Shown here piece by piece: positions 45,100 to 54,375 of a stretch of DNA of 64,000 bases. The stretch is from contig NZ_BAAAUN010000001.1 in assembly GCF_039533965.1 (NCBI RefSeq), positions 1,524,950 to 1,588,949 of the forward strand, in the 5' to 3' direction. Made by a program: the position numbers and the translations under genes. How positions within the stretch are numbered: position 1 is the first letter of the stretch; every line of letters starts with the position of its first letter. The notes below the pieces were generated by a model, which searched no databases, was not told the DNA's origin, and was given only the letters and a program-made list of their open reading frames with translations. Source of the DNA: Microbacterium luteolum. GTDB taxonomy: Bacteria > Actinomycetota > Actinomycetes > Actinomycetales > Microbacteriaceae.

Positions 45100-46881
45100 G
45101 TGCTTCGCACCCACTCGGCAGGCTCACTGCGAGCCGAGCACATCGGTCAGACCGTCACCCTCTCGGGTTGGGTCGATCGCCGTCGTGATCACGGAGGAGT
45201 CGCCTTCATCGATCTGCGGGATGCGTCGGGCATCGCCCAGGTCGTGATCCGCGACGAGGAGATCGCCCATCCGCTGCGCAACGAGTTCGTGCTGCAGGTG
45301 ACCGGCGAGGTCTCGCGGCGCCCCGACGGCAACGCGAACCCGAACCTGCCGACCGGCGAGATCGAGCTCATCGCGAGCGACGTCGTGGTTCTGAACGAGT
45401 CCGCGCCGCTGCCGTTCCAGGTGTCGACGGCCGTCGCCGACACCGAGACGGTCGGTGAAGAGGCGCGCCTCAAGTACCGCTACCTCGACCTGCGCCGCCC
45501 GGCTCAGGCGTCGAACCTGCGCCTGCGCTCGAACGTCTACAAGGCGATCCGCGACGTGCTGCACGCCGAGGACTTCACCGAGGTGGAGACCCCGACGCTC
45601 ACGCGTTCGACGCCCGAGGGCGCCCGCGACTTCCTGGTGCCCGCGCGCCTGAGCCCCGGCAGCTGGTACGCCCTGCCGCAGTCGCCGCAGCTGTTCAAGC
45701 AGCTGCTGATGGTCGGCGGTGTCGAGAAGTACTTCCAGATCGCACGCTGCTACCGCGACGAGGACTTCCGCGCCGACCGCCAGCCGGAGTTCACGCAGCT
45801 CGACATCGAGATGAGCTTCGTCGACCAGGAAGACGTCATCGCGCTGATGGAGTCGCTCGTCGTCGCGATGTGGAAGACCATCGGCGTCGAGGTCTCGACC
45901 CCGCTGCCGCGCCTGACCTACGCCGACGCCATGGCGAAGTACGGCTCCGACAAGCCCGATCTGCGCTTCGGACTCGAGCTGGTCGAGGCGACCGAGTACT
46001 TCGCGGAGACGCCCTTCCGCGTCTTCCAGGCGGAGTACGTCGGAGCGGTGCGGATGCCGGGCGGCGCGAGCCAGCCCCGCAAGCAGCTCGACGCCTGGCA
46101 GGACTGGGCGAAGCAGCGCGGCGCCCGCGGACTCGCCTACGTGCTCTTCAACGAGGACGGCTCGCTCGGCGGCCCCGCCGCGAAGAACCTGTCCGAGACC
46201 GAGCAGGCGGGCCTCGCGGCCTTCGTCGGCGCGGAGCCCGGCGACTGCGTCTTCTTCGCCGCTGGTTCCACCAAGGAGAGCCGCGCGCTGCTCGGCGCCG
46301 CACGCGTCGAGATCGGCCGTCGCCTCGGCTACCTGAACCCCGACGAATTCGCGTTCACCTGGGTCGTCGACGCCCCGATGTTCGAGCCTGCGGCGGATGC
46401 CGTCGCCTCGGGCGACGTCGCCGTCGGCGCCGGCGCCTGGACCGCCGTGCACCACGCATTCACGGGTCCGAAGCCGGAGTTCGCCGACACGTTCGACATC
46501 GACCCCGGCTCTGCTCTGGCCTACGCGTACGACATCGTGTGCAACGGCTCGGAGCTCGGCGGAGGCTCGATCCGCATCCACCGCGAAGACGTGCAGAAGC
46601 GCGTGTTCGAGGTCATGGGCATCAGCGACGAGCAGGCCGACGAGCAGTTCGGATTCCTCCTCGACGCGTTCAAGTTCGGCGCCCCACCGCACGGTGGGAT
46701 CGCGCTCGGCATGGACCGCGTGCTGCAGCACCTGTCGAAGACCGACTCGATCCGCGAGGTCATCGCCTTCCCGAAGTCCGGCAACGGCTTCGACCCGCTG
46801 ACCGCCGCTCCTGCGCCGATCACCCCGGCGCAGCGCGCCGAGGCCGGCGTCGACTTCGAGCCCGAGGACGACGAGGCCTGA
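45100..46881 (+). CDS. aspS: aspartate-tRNA ligase
   Basis: Bacterial-type AspRS of 593 residues: N-terminal OB-fold anticodon-binding domain ([22 protein letters not shown]), class II motif 2 ([23 protein letters not shown]), a GAD insertion domain (about residues 300-420), and motif 3 ([10 protein letters not shown]). Start GTG at 45100 follows AAGGA. Whether it is discriminating or also charges tRNA-Asn cannot be decided here. It transcribes away from the DUF5684 gene. Confidence 0.98.
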   Translation: MLRTHSAGSLRAEHIGQTVTLSGWVDRRRDHGGVAFIDLRDASGIAQVVIRDEEIAHPLRNEFVLQVTGEVSRRPDGNANPNLPTGEIELIASDVVVLNESAPLPFQVSTAVADTETVGEEARLKYRYLDLRRPAQASNLRLRSNVYKAIRDVLHAEDFTEVETPTLTRSTPEGARDFLVPARLSPGSWYALPQSPQLFKQLLMVGGVEKYFQIARCYRDEDFRADRQPEFTQLDIEMSFVDQEDVIALMESLVVAMWKTIGVEVSTPLPRLTYADAMAKYGSDKPDLRFGLELVEATEYFAETPFRVFQAEYVGAVRMPGGASQPRKQLDAWQDWAKQRGARGLAYVLFNEDGSLGGPAAKNLSETEQAGLAAFVGAEPGDCVFFAAGSTKESRALLGAARVEIGRRLGYLNPDEFAFTWVVDAPMFEPAADAVASGDVAVGAGAWTAVHHAFTGPKPEFADTFDIDPGSALAYAYDIVCNGSELGGGSIRIHREDVQKRVFEVMGISDEQADEQFGFLLDAFKFGAPPHGGIALGMDRVLQHLSKTDSIREVIAFPKSGNGFDPLTAAPAPITPAQRAEAGVDFEPEDDEA

Positions 46882-46904
46882 CCCACGCGGGGACGGACCT
46901 GGGT

Positions 46905-46951
46905 CCCTGAGCCTGTCGAAGGGCCCGTCACGGGTGCTTCGACAGGCTCAG
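46905..46951. repeat. inverted pair of the palindromic element between aspS and the TSUP gene
   Basis: CTGAGCCTGTCGAAG (46907-46921) and its exact complement (46937-46951) flank a 15-nt centre that is itself partly palindromic (CCCGTCACGGG). It sits after the aspS stop and before the end of the convergent TSUP gene, where it may also act as a terminator for both. Confidence 0.85.
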
Positions 46952-46986
46952 CAACCCCGGGCAGGGTCAGCAACATACGGTGACGG

Positions 46987-47811
46987 TCAGATCGACGCGA
47001 GCGCAGGCGCGATGTTCTCGTTCCATACGTCGAAGCCGAGCTTGCCGATCAGGCCGATGACGACGACGAGGAACACCACACGGATGAACGTCGTGCCTCG
47101 TGAGATCGCCATCCGCGAGCCGAGGTAGCTGCCTGCCACATTCGCCACCGCGAGGATGCCGCCGAGCAGCCACAGCACCGATCCGTTCGGGATGAAGAGC
47201 AGCAGCGCGCCCGCGTTCGTGGCGAAGTTCACGATCTTGGCTTTGGCGCTCGCCTGCAGGAAGTCGTAGCCGAGCAGCGCCACGAGGGTGATCACGAGGA
47301 ACGTGCCGGTTCCCGGGCCGATCATGCCGTCGTAGAAGCCGATCGCGAGCCCCGCGAGCCCCGCCATGACGTGATGCTTGTGCCCCTGGAATCGCAGCTT
47401 CGTCGCCGCGCCCATCTGCGGCTTGAACGCGGTGAACAGAGCGACGGCGAGCAGCGCCACCACGATGATGGGCTTGAAGGCAGCCGGCGGCAGGATCGTC
47501 GCCACGGCCGCGCCGCCGAAGGATCCGGCGAGCGCGATCCCGGCCATGGGCAGAGCCGTGCGGATGTCGGGTTTCGCCCGCCGATAGTACGTGACACTGC
47601 TGGTCGCCGTGCCGAAGACCGATGCGAGCTTGTTCGTCGCGAGCGCCTGGATCGGCGCGATGCCGGGGATCAGCAGCAGAGCGGGCAGCTGCAGCAGGCC
47701 TCCGCCTCCGACGACGGCGTCGATCCAGCCGGCCGCGAAAGCCGCCACGACGACGAGGATCAGCATCCCCCAGGTGAGCTGCTCGAGCCCGAGGAGTGCG
47801 CCGATGTCCAT
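46987..47811 (-). CDS. TSUP (TauE/SafE) family sulfite/sulfonate-type membrane permease
   Basis: Membrane protein of 274 residues with about eight helices. The pattern GWIDAVVGGGGLLQLPALLL at about residues 28-47 and GFYDGMIGPGTGTFLVITLV at about 158-177 are the paired TSUP motifs. Members export or import small sulfur-containing anions, but the substrate cannot be told from sequence. Its start codon is only 25 nt from that of the divergent GNAT gene. Confidence 0.88.
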   Translation of the reverse strand: MDIGALLGLEQLTWGMLILVVVAAFAAGWIDAVVGGGGLLQLPALLLIPGIAPIQALATNKLASVFGTATSSVTYYRRAKPDIRTALPMAGIALAGSFGGAAVATILPPAAFKPIIVVALLAVALFTAFKPQMGAATKLRFQGHKHHVMAGLAGLAIGFYDGMIGPGTGTFLVITLVALLGYDFLQASAKAKIVNFATNAGALLLFIPNGSVLWLLGGILAVANVAGSYLGSRMAISRGTTFIRVVFLVVVIGLIGKLGFDVWNENIAPALASI

Positions 47812-47836
47812 CCCCTCAGGATGTCAGACTGGGACC

Positions 47837-48352
47837 ATGCTCGACGCGCTCCCCCTCCCGCACCCGATCGACTCCCGCCTGGGCGAAGCGACCGTTCGCA
47901 GGGCGACACCGAACGACGCGGATGCCGTCATCGCCTTGCTCGCGGACGATCCGATCAGCGCGGCACGCGGCGATGTGGCATCCGAAGAAGACCGTCCCGC
48001 GTATGTCGCGGGGCTCGTCGAGATCCTCGCCGATCCGTCGAACGACCTGCTGGTCGCCGAACTCGACGGCGTGATCGTCGGCACCCTGCAGCTGACGTCG
48101 ATTCCCGGGATGGCGAGGCGTGGCGCGCGCCGTCTGCTGGTCGAGGCCGTGCGCGTGCGCAGTGACCTGCGCTCCTCCGGCATCGGCTCGGGGATCATGC
48201 GCTGGGTATCCGACTCCGCCGCCCCCGCACTCGGAGCCGCGATGGTGCAGCTCACATCCGACGCGAGCCGCATCGACGCCCACCGCTTCTACGAGCACCT
48301 CGGCTACGTCGGGTCGCACAAGGGATTCAAGTTCGCCGTGCCGCAGGACTGA
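47837..48352 (+). CDS. GNAT-family N-acetyltransferase
   Basis: Protein of 171 residues. The acetyl-CoA binding motif A is VEAVRVRSDLRSSGIGSGIMRWV (Q/RxxGxG/A as RSSGIGSG), followed by MVQLTSDASRIDAHRFYEHLGY. The substrate is unknown. CAGACT at 47825-47830 lies 6 nt before the ATG at 47837, matching the leaderless pattern; the -35 region would lie in the TSUP coding sequence. Confidence 0.87.
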   Translation: MLDALPLPHPIDSRLGEATVRRATPNDADAVIALLADDPISAARGDVASEEDRPAYVAGLVEILADPSNDLLVAELDGVIVGTLQLTSIPGMARRGARRLLVEAVRVRSDLRSSGIGSGIMRWVSDSAAPALGAAMVQLTSDASRIDAHRFYEHLGYVGSHKGFKFAVPQD

Positions 48353-48435
48353 TCGCCACCGGCATCCGATCCGCCACCACCCGGCCACCCGGCGTTCACC
48401 CGCGCCGCGCCGACCGGTAACTCCGCACCCATAGT

Positions 48436-48482
48436 GTCCTCTCGCAACCCCGAACCGGCCTTCGCCGGTCACCCGAGAGGAC
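48436..48482. promoter_or_regulatory. nested inverted repeat ahead of the 48487 transporter operon
   Basis: Outer arms GTCCTCTCG (48436-48444) and CGAGAGGAC (48474-48482); inner arms ACCGGC (48454-48459) and GCCGGT (48464-48469). The right outer arm contains the ribosome binding site (GAGAGGA), while the left arm overlaps a TAGTGT -10 box (48432-48437). It could be an operator or, if transcription starts further upstream, a translation-blocking hairpin. Confidence 0.45.
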
Positions 48483-48486
48483 ATTC

Positions 48487-49629
48487 ATGGCTCGCAACAT
48501 CCGCCGCGCGCGCATCGGCGCCGGCATCGCCCTGGCCACCACGGCCGTACTCGCGCTCACCGCCTGCTCCGGCGCTGCTGACGCCACCGCCGGTGGCGGC
48601 GACTCCGATGTCGACGCGGCATCCGCGACGTCCGTCGCCGACTTCGGCACGTTCGCCGACCTCGAGGCCGCGGCGAAGGAAGAGGGGCAGCTGAACGTCA
48701 TCGCGCTCCCGCGCGACTGGGCGAACTACGGCGAGATCCTCGACCTGTTCGCCGAGAAGTACCCGGAGATCACGATCAACGAGGCCTCCCCCGATGTCTC
48801 GAGCGCCGAGGAGATCCAGGCGGCCGAGACCAACAAGGGCCTCGACACCGCTCCCGACGTGTTCGACCTGGGCCTCACGGTCGCGCTGCAGAACACCGAC
48901 ACCTTCGCTCCCTACAAGGTCGAGACCTGGGACGACATCCCCGAGGCCCTCAAGGAGAAGACCGGTCTGTTCGTCGGCGACTACGGCGGGTACATGTCGA
49001 TCGGCTACGACTCCTCGAAGTTCGACGCCCCCGAATCGCTCGACGACCTGAAGAGCGCCGACTACAAGGGTGCGGTCGCGATCAACGGCGACCCGACGCA
49101 GGCCGGCGCGGCGTTCGCCGCGGTGGGCCTCGCCACGGTCCAGTCCGATGGCACGCTCGACGACTTCCAGCCCGGCATCGACTTCTTCTCCGAGATGCAG
49201 AAGGCCGGCAACCTGCTCAAGGTCGACGTCACCACCGCCACCGTCGCCAGCGGCGAGACCCCGGTCGTCTTCGACTGGGACTACCTGAACGCCGCGCACA
49301 CGGCCGACAACGAGAACTGGAAGGTCGTCGTCCTCGACGGCACCGGTTACGCCGGCTACTACAACCAGGCGATCAACAAGGATGCCCCGAACCCGGCAGC
49401 CGCACGCCTGTGGCAGGAGTTCCTTTACAGCGACGAGGTGCAGAACCTGTGGCTCAAGGGCGGCGCACGTCCCGCGCGCATGGAGGCCATGACCGAGGCC
49501 GGTACGATCGACGCCGACCTCGCCGCAGCCCTGCCCGAGGTTCCGGCCGAGACGGTCGTCCCGACCGAGGAGCAGTCCACGAACGCCGGCACGCTGCTCG
49601 GCGAGAAGTGGGCCGCGGCCGTCCAGTGA
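48487..49629 (+). CDS. ABC transporter substrate-binding lipoprotein (phosphonate/polyamine/iron-like group)
   Basis: Lipoprotein of 380 residues with signal peptide and lipobox LTAC (about residues 22-25). The mature protein resembles the extracellular receptors of PotD/AfuA/PhnS kind, for example LNVIALPRDWANYGEILDLFAEKYPEITIN. It heads a four-gene importer with two PotB/PotC-like permeases and a TOBE-containing ATPase. Gene order matches systems for 2-aminoethylphosphonate or polyamines; the actual substrate is open. The ATG at 48487 follows GAGAGGA. Confidence 0.85.
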   Translation: MARNIRRARIGAGIALATTAVLALTACSGAADATAGGGDSDVDAASATSVADFGTFADLEAAAKEEGQLNVIALPRDWANYGEILDLFAEKYPEITINEASPDVSSAEEIQAAETNKGLDTAPDVFDLGLTVALQNTDTFAPYKVETWDDIPEALKEKTGLFVGDYGGYMSIGYDSSKFDAPESLDDLKSADYKGAVAINGDPTQAGAAFAAVGLATVQSDGTLDDFQPGIDFFSEMQKAGNLLKVDVTTATVASGETPVVFDWDYLNAAHTADNENWKVVVLDGTGYAGYYNQAINKDAPNPAAARLWQEFLYSDEVQNLWLKGGARPARMEAMTEAGTIDADLAAALPEVPAETVVPTEEQSTNAGTLLGEKWAAAVQ

Positions 49630-50564
49630 CGACGATCTCCGTAGCGGGGACGGATGCCGCGGCATCCGTCCCCGTCACCGCCGCCGGGTCCTCGCGTGAA
49701 GCGGGGGCCCGGCGGTCCGCGCCCTCATGGGCCTGGCTGGGCCTCGTGCCCTTCGCCGCCTACGTCGTCCTCTTCCTGGCCGTCCCGACCATCCTGGCGA
49801 TCGGCTCGGGCTTCTTCGCGGACGACGGCAGCTTCACCTGGACCAACGTCTCGGCGCTGGCCGACCCGGTCGTGCTGACCACGTTCGCCAACTCCGCCGG
49901 CCTGTCCCTGCTGACCGCCGTCGTCGGTGCCCTCGTCGGCGCCCTCGTCTGCTACGCACTGCTCGGCATGAACCCCGAAGGCGCGGTCCGCTCTATGGTG
50001 GATGCCGCGTCCGGCGTGCTCGCGCAATTCGGCGGCGTCATGCTGGCGTTCGCGTTCATCGCGACGATCGGCATCCAGGGCGTCCTCAAACTCTTCCTCC
50101 AGGACGCCTTCGGGATCGACATCTACGCGAACGGCACGTGGCTGTACGAGCTGCCCGGCCTGATCCTGCCGTACATCTACTTCCAGATCCCGCTCATGGT
50201 GATCACGTTCATGCCCGCACTCGCCGCGCTCAAGCCGCAGTGGTCCGAGGCGAACCTCACTCTCGGCGGCACCCGCGCGAGCTTCTGGCTGCGCATCGGC
50301 ATCCCCGTGCTCGCGCCCTCTTTCCTCGCCAGCCTGCTGCTGCTGTTCGCGAACGCCTTCTCGTCCTATGCGACCGCCGCGGCTCTCGCCAGCCAGGGCT
50401 CGCAGATCGTGCCGCTGCAGATCCGCACCGCCCTCACCAGTGAGACCGTGCTCGGTCGGGAGAACCTCGCCGGGGCGCTCGCGCTCGGCATGATTCTCAT
50501 CGTCGGAGTCGTGATGGGCCTGTACTCGCTCATCCAGCGCCGAGCCGCGAGGTGGCAGTCATGA
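49626..50564 (+). CDS. ABC transporter permease (PotB-like)
   Basis: Permease of 312 residues. A polar N terminus of about 33 residues precedes six helices, the first SWAWLGLVPFAAYVVLFLAVP. The coupling loop is SEANLTLGGTRASFWLRIGIPVL near residue 210. Start GTG at 49626 overlaps the receptor stop codon (GTGA). Confidence 0.9.
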   Translation: MTTISVAGTDAAASVPVTAAGSSREAGARRSAPSWAWLGLVPFAAYVVLFLAVPTILAIGSGFFADDGSFTWTNVSALADPVVLTTFANSAGLSLLTAVVGALVGALVCYALLGMNPEGAVRSMVDAASGVLAQFGGVMLAFAFIATIGIQGVLKLFLQDAFGIDIYANGTWLYELPGLILPYIYFQIPLMVITFMPALAALKPQWSEANLTLGGTRASFWLRIGIPVLAPSFLASLLLLFANAFSSYATAAALASQGSQIVPLQIRTALTSETVLGRENLAGALALGMILIVGVVMGLYSLIQRRAARWQS

Positions 50565-51355
50565 ACCGGCTCGGCCCCTCGCTCGCGACCCGCTGGGTCA
50601 TCGGCATCCTCGTGGGCGCCTTCTTCGCCATCCCGCTGGTGTCGACGTTCCTGTTCACGCTGCGTGATCCGTCCGGCGGGATGTCCCTCACGCACTGGGC
50701 CGCCCTGTTCGACCCTGCGGCATCCGCCGCGATCAAGCCGATCTGGACCGGACTCGGCAACTCGCTGATCCTGGCGCTCGTCACCGTCCTGATCGTCCTC
50801 TTCCTGCTGGCGCCGACGATGATCCTGGTGAACCTGCGGTTCCCGAAGATCAAGCCGGCCTTCGAGTTCGCCGTGCTGCTGCCGATCTCGATCCCGGCGA
50901 TCGTGCTCGTCGTCGGTCTCGCCCCGATCTACCTGCAGATCGGTCGAGCGCTCGGCACGGGCACCTGGACGCTCGCCTTCGCGTACGGCATCACGGTGCT
51001 GCCGTTCGCCTTCCGCTCCATCCAGGCATCGATCGACGCGGCCGATCTGCGCACGCTTGCCGAGGCCGCCCGCTCCCTCGGGGCGAGCTGGCCGACGGTC
51101 GTGCTGAAGGTGCTCGCTCCGAATCTGCGCCAGGGTCTGCTCGCGGCATCGCTCATCTCCATCGCCGTCGTGCTCGGCGAATTCACGATCGCCTCGCTCC
51201 TGAACCGCCAGGTGTTCCAGACCGCGATGGTGGTCGTCCAGAAGCAGGACCCGTACGCGCCGGCGATCTTCACCCTGCTGGCGCTGGTCTTCGTCTTCGT
51301 CCTGCTCCTCGTCATCGGCCGCGTCGCCCGCGGCACCGGAAAGGCCCGATCATGA
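50561..51355 (+). CDS. ABC transporter permease (PotC-like)
   Basis: Permease of 264 residues with six helices (for example WVIGILVGAFFAIPLVSTFLF at residues 12-32). The coupling motif is LAEAARSLGASWPTVVLKVLAP near residue 170. Start at 50561 overlaps the previous gene (ATGA) and its stop overlaps the ATPase start. It pairs with the PotB-like permease to form the channel. Confidence 0.9.
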   Translation: MNRLGPSLATRWVIGILVGAFFAIPLVSTFLFTLRDPSGGMSLTHWAALFDPAASAAIKPIWTGLGNSLILALVTVLIVLFLLAPTMILVNLRFPKIKPAFEFAVLLPISIPAIVLVVGLAPIYLQIGRALGTGTWTLAFAYGITVLPFAFRSIQASIDAADLRTLAEAARSLGASWPTVVLKVLAPNLRQGLLAASLISIAVVLGEFTIASLLNRQVFQTAMVVVQKQDPYAPAIFTLLALVFVFVLLLVIGRVARGTGKARS

Positions 51356-52443
51356 CCCTCGACCACGCCCTCCCCCGCACGAAGGACAACGTGCTGCTCG
51401 CCGAAGCCGGCGAAGGCACCCGCGTCGAACTGCAGGGCATCGTGAAGAGCTATGCCGGCACCCGCGTGCTGCACGGCGTCGACCTCGACATCGCCCCCGG
51501 CGAGTTCGTCTCGCTGCTCGGCCCGTCCGGGTGCGGCAAGACGACGCTCCTGCGTGTGCTCGCCGGCCTCGAGGGTGCCGACGAGGGAGCCGTGCTGCTC
51601 GGCGGCGGAGACGTGTCGCGCGTGCCGACGAACAAGCGCGACATCGGCATGGTCTTCCAGTCCTACTCGCTGTTCCCGCACCTGCGCGTGGTCGACAACA
51701 CCGCGTTCGGCCTGCGCCGGCGTGGAGCCGGGAAGGCGGATGCCGCGAAGCGCTCGCTCGACGCCCTCGCGCTCGTCGGTCTCGCGGATTTCGCCGATCG
51801 CTTCCCGCATCAGCTCTCGGGCGGTCAGCAGCAGCGGGTCGCGCTCGCACGCGCACTGGTCACCGAGCCCAAGGTGCTGCTCCTCGATGAGCCGCTGTCG
51901 GCCCTCGACGCGAAGGTGCGCGTGCAGCTGCGCGACGAGATCCGCCGCATCCAGCTGCGCCTCGGCATCACGACCGTCTTCGTGACGCATGACCAGGAGG
52001 AGGCCCTCGCCGTCTCCGACCGGATCGCGGTGATGAACTCCGGCCGGATCGAGCAGATCGGCTCGCCGGAGCAGCTGTACACGACCCCCTCGACGGCCGG
52101 CGTCGCGGCGTTCGTCGGACTGTCGAGCGTCGTCTCCGGCGTCGCCGAGGGCGATCACGTCATGGTGTGGGGGCAGGCGCTGCCGCTGCAGACGCCCGCC
52201 GACGGTCCGGTCGACGTGTACCTGCGGCCCGAGAACGTGTACTTCGCCTCCGAAGCGGATGCCGCGACCGACGCGCTGGTCGAGGAGAGCACGTTCCTCG
52301 GGAGCATGCGACGCACACTCGTGCGGACGGAGTCGGGCGAGCTCGTCCGCGTGCAGCACGCCCCCGGCATCCATCCCTCCTTCGGCGACCGCGTGCGCAT
52401 CGCCGTCGCTCCGGAGCCCGTCGCGGTGCATCCGCGCGGCTGA
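51352..52443 (+). CDS. ABC transporter ATP-binding protein with TOBE domain (PotA-like)
   Basis: ATPase of 363 residues: Walker A GPSGCGKTT, signature LSGGQQQR, Walker B LLLDEPLSALDAK and H-loop VTHDQEEA. The C-terminal region (residues 260-363) is a TOBE regulatory domain, as in PotA, FbpC and PhnT. It drives import through the two permeases encoded upstream; the four genes overlap each other by 4 nt and form one operon. Confidence 0.93.
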   Translation: MTLDHALPRTKDNVLLAEAGEGTRVELQGIVKSYAGTRVLHGVDLDIAPGEFVSLLGPSGCGKTTLLRVLAGLEGADEGAVLLGGGDVSRVPTNKRDIGMVFQSYSLFPHLRVVDNTAFGLRRRGAGKADAAKRSLDALALVGLADFADRFPHQLSGGQQQRVALARALVTEPKVLLLDEPLSALDAKVRVQLRDEIRRIQLRLGITTVFVTHDQEEALAVSDRIAVMNSGRIEQIGSPEQLYTTPSTAGVAAFVGLSSVVSGVAEGDHVMVWGQALPLQTPADGPVDVYLRPENVYFASEADAATDALVEESTFLGSMRRTLVRTESGELVRVQHAPGIHPSFGDRVRIAVAPEPVAVHPRG

Positions 52444-52528
52444 TCCGCCTCTTCCCTCCGATATACGGGTGGGGATAGCGTGAGGGCGAAGGGTCGATCT
52501 CCCGGCCCAGCAGAGAGAGGACGCCTCC

Positions 52529-52705
52529 ATGGCAGGCAAGTTCGAGCTGTACACCGACAAGTCCGGCGGGTACCGCTTCCGTCTGAAGGCCGGCAACGGC
52601 GAGGTCATCGCGACCAGCGAGAGTTACACCACGAAGGCCGCCGCGAAGAACGGGATCGAGTCCGTCCAGAAGAACGCGCCGGGCGCCGACGTCGTCGAGG
52701 TCTGA
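52529..52705 (+). CDS. DUF1508 (YegP-like) small protein
   Basis: Protein of 58 residues, one copy of the YegP/DUF1508 fold: KFELYTDKSGGYRFRLKAGN, then EVIATSESYTTKAAAKNGIE, with the usual VQKNAPGADVVE end. The E. coli homologue has two copies. Function unknown. The ATG at 52529 is preceded by GAGAGG. A TAGCGT box near 52475-52480 may be its promoter. Confidence 0.9.
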   Translation: MAGKFELYTDKSGGYRFRLKAGNGEVIATSESYTTKAAAKNGIESVQKNAPGADVVEV

Positions 52706-52743
52706 CAGCTCGCTCCTCGCCGAGCGAGGAGCCCCGCAGCACG

Positions 52744-52781
52744 CGAAACGCCTCATGCTCCGCGGAGCATGAGGCGTTTCG
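52744..52781. terminator. bidirectional terminator between the DUF1508 and GlnQ-type genes
   Basis: Perfect 38-nt palindrome (19+19, 52744-52781) between the ends of two convergent genes. Arms begin CGAAACGCCTC, giving an A-rich foot on one side and TTTCGTC on the other. Confidence 0.85.
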
Positions 52782-52791
52782 TCTCAGCGGG

Positions 52792-53547
52792 TCACAGCAC
52801 GCGGGACAGGAAGTCCTTCGTGCGCTGGTTCTGCGGGTTCCCGAGGACCTCGCGCGGATCGCCCTCCTCGACGATGTGACCGCCGTCCATGAAGATCAGG
52901 CGTGAGCCGACCTCACGGGCGAAGCCCATCTCGTGCGTGACGACGAGCATCGTCATGCCCTCGTCCGCGAGGGAGCGCATGACCTGCAGCACCTCGCCGA
53001 CGAGCTCGGGGTCGAGCGCCGAGGTGGGCTCGTCGAACAGCATCATGTCGGGGTTCATGCAGAGCGCCCTGGCGATCGCCACGCGCTGCTGCTGACCACC
53101 CGACAGGTGCCCCGGATAGGCGTCGGCCTTCTCCGCCAGACCCACGCGGGCGAGCATCGCGAGCGCGACCTTCTCGGCCTCGACCTTGGAGCGCTTCTTC
53201 ACGCGCTGCTGCGCGATCATGAGGTTGCCCATGACGTCGAGGTGCGGGAACAGGTTGAAGCTCTGGAACACCATGCCGATGCGCGTGCGCACGCGGTCGA
53301 TGTCGACGTCGGGGTCGGTGATGTCGATGCCCTCGATGAGCACCTTGCCGCCGGTCGGCTCCTCGAGCAGGTTCACGGACCGCAGCAGCGTCGACTTGCC
53401 CGACCCCGAGGGGCCGATCACGCAGACGACCTCGCCGGCGGTGACCGTGAGATCGATGCCCTTGAGCACCTCGTTGTCGCCGAAGCTCTTCACGAGCCCC
53501 TGCAGGTCGATCGCCGGGGCGTGCACATCAATCAGGTCGGTGATCAT
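52792..53547 (-). CDS. polar amino-acid ABC transporter ATP-binding protein (GlnQ/HisP type)
   Basis: ATPase of 251 residues with Walker [10 protein letters not shown], signature LSGGQQQR, Walker [15 protein letters not shown] and H-loop VTHEM. The sequence follows the GlnQ family closely ([20 protein letters not shown]). ATG at 53547 overlaps the permease stop codon (ATGA). It powers uptake through the permease below. Confidence 0.94.
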   Translation of the reverse strand: MITDLIDVHAPAIDLQGLVKSFGDNEVLKGIDLTVTAGEVVCVIGPSGSGKSTLLRSVNLLEEPTGGKVLIEGIDITDPDVDIDRVRTRIGMVFQSFNLFPHLDVMGNLMIAQQRVKKRSKVEAEKVALAMLARVGLAEKADAYPGHLSGGQQQRVAIARALCMNPDMMLFDEPTSALDPELVGEVLQVMRSLADEGMTMLVVTHEMGFAREVGSRLIFMDGGHIVEEGDPREVLGNPQNQRTKDFLSRVL

Positions 53548-54341
53548 CGCTGCTTCGCCATCCGTCGTTCCAGCCACGCACTGAAGCGTGTGAGGGGGAT
53601 CGTCACGATCAGGTACAGGATCGCCGCCATGATCAGCGGCGTCGCGTTCGTGTTCTGCGTCGCCGCGTCACGGGCGAAGTTGGTGAGCTCCTTCGACCAG
53701 ATGAAGGTTCCCGCCACGAAGAGCAGCGAGGTGTCCTTCAGCAGCAGAACGAACTCGTTCGTCAGCGGCGGGATGATGATCCGGAATCCCTGCGGCACGA
53801 TGATCCAGAAGGTGGTCTTCATGGGCGACATGCCGAGGGAGCGCGCCGCCTCGGTCTGGCCCTTCGGGACCGCCTGGATGCCGGCGCGGATCGTCTCCGC
53901 CATGTAGGCGGACGCCACGAGGATCAGACCGATCAGTCCCAGGACGACAGGACCGCCGAGATCGCGCCCCGAGATGCCGAGCGCGATCGGCAGGATGAAG
54001 GCCACCGCGAAGATCGTGAGGATCGCGGGGAGCCCGCGGAACAGCTCGATCCACGCCGTTGCGATCCACCGGAACGGCCCGATGCTCGACAGCTTGAGCA
54101 GTGCCAGCACGACGCCGAGCACGAGCCCGGCGACGAACGCCACCGCCGTGAACCACAGGGTGTTGACGAGCGCGGTCGTGATGATCCCCGGGAACATCTT
54201 GATCGCGACTTCGGGGTTGAAGAACAGCGGACCGATCTTCGCCCAGTCAGTGCTGACCGCCGCCCAGACGACGACGGCGATCAGCACCACGTAGACGATG
54301 TACCGATAGAGCTTGCTCTTCGTGCTGCGCCTCGACGCCAT
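53544..54341 (-). CDS. polar amino-acid ABC transporter permease
   Basis: Permease of 265 residues of the HisM/GlnP family with about five helices; the coupling loop is [25 protein letters not shown] (about residues 160-184). The ATG at 54341 has AAGGAG 9 nt upstream; a TTG at 54347 would leave only 3 nt. Unlike systems with two permeases, only one is encoded, so a homodimer is expected. Confidence 0.92.
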   Translation of the reverse strand: MASRRSTKSKLYRYIVYVVLIAVVVWAAVSTDWAKIGPLFFNPEVAIKMFPGIITTALVNTLWFTAVAFVAGLVLGVVLALLKLSSIGPFRWIATAWIELFRGLPAILTIFAVAFILPIALGISGRDLGGPVVLGLIGLILVASAYMAETIRAGIQAVPKGQTEAARSLGMSPMKTTFWIIVPQGFRIIIPPLTNEFVLLLKDTSLLFVAGTFIWSKELTNFARDAATQNTNATPLIMAAILYLIVTIPLTRFSAWLERRMAKQR

Positions 54342-54375
54342 TGTCAAGGTCTCCTTGCTCTACGCTGCTCGCCGA

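Noticed and set aside
48487..52443. Calling the importer specific for 2-aminoethylphosphonate
   Set aside because: Gene order fits, but no phosphonate-degrading genes are nearby and polyamine or other solutes fit equally well.
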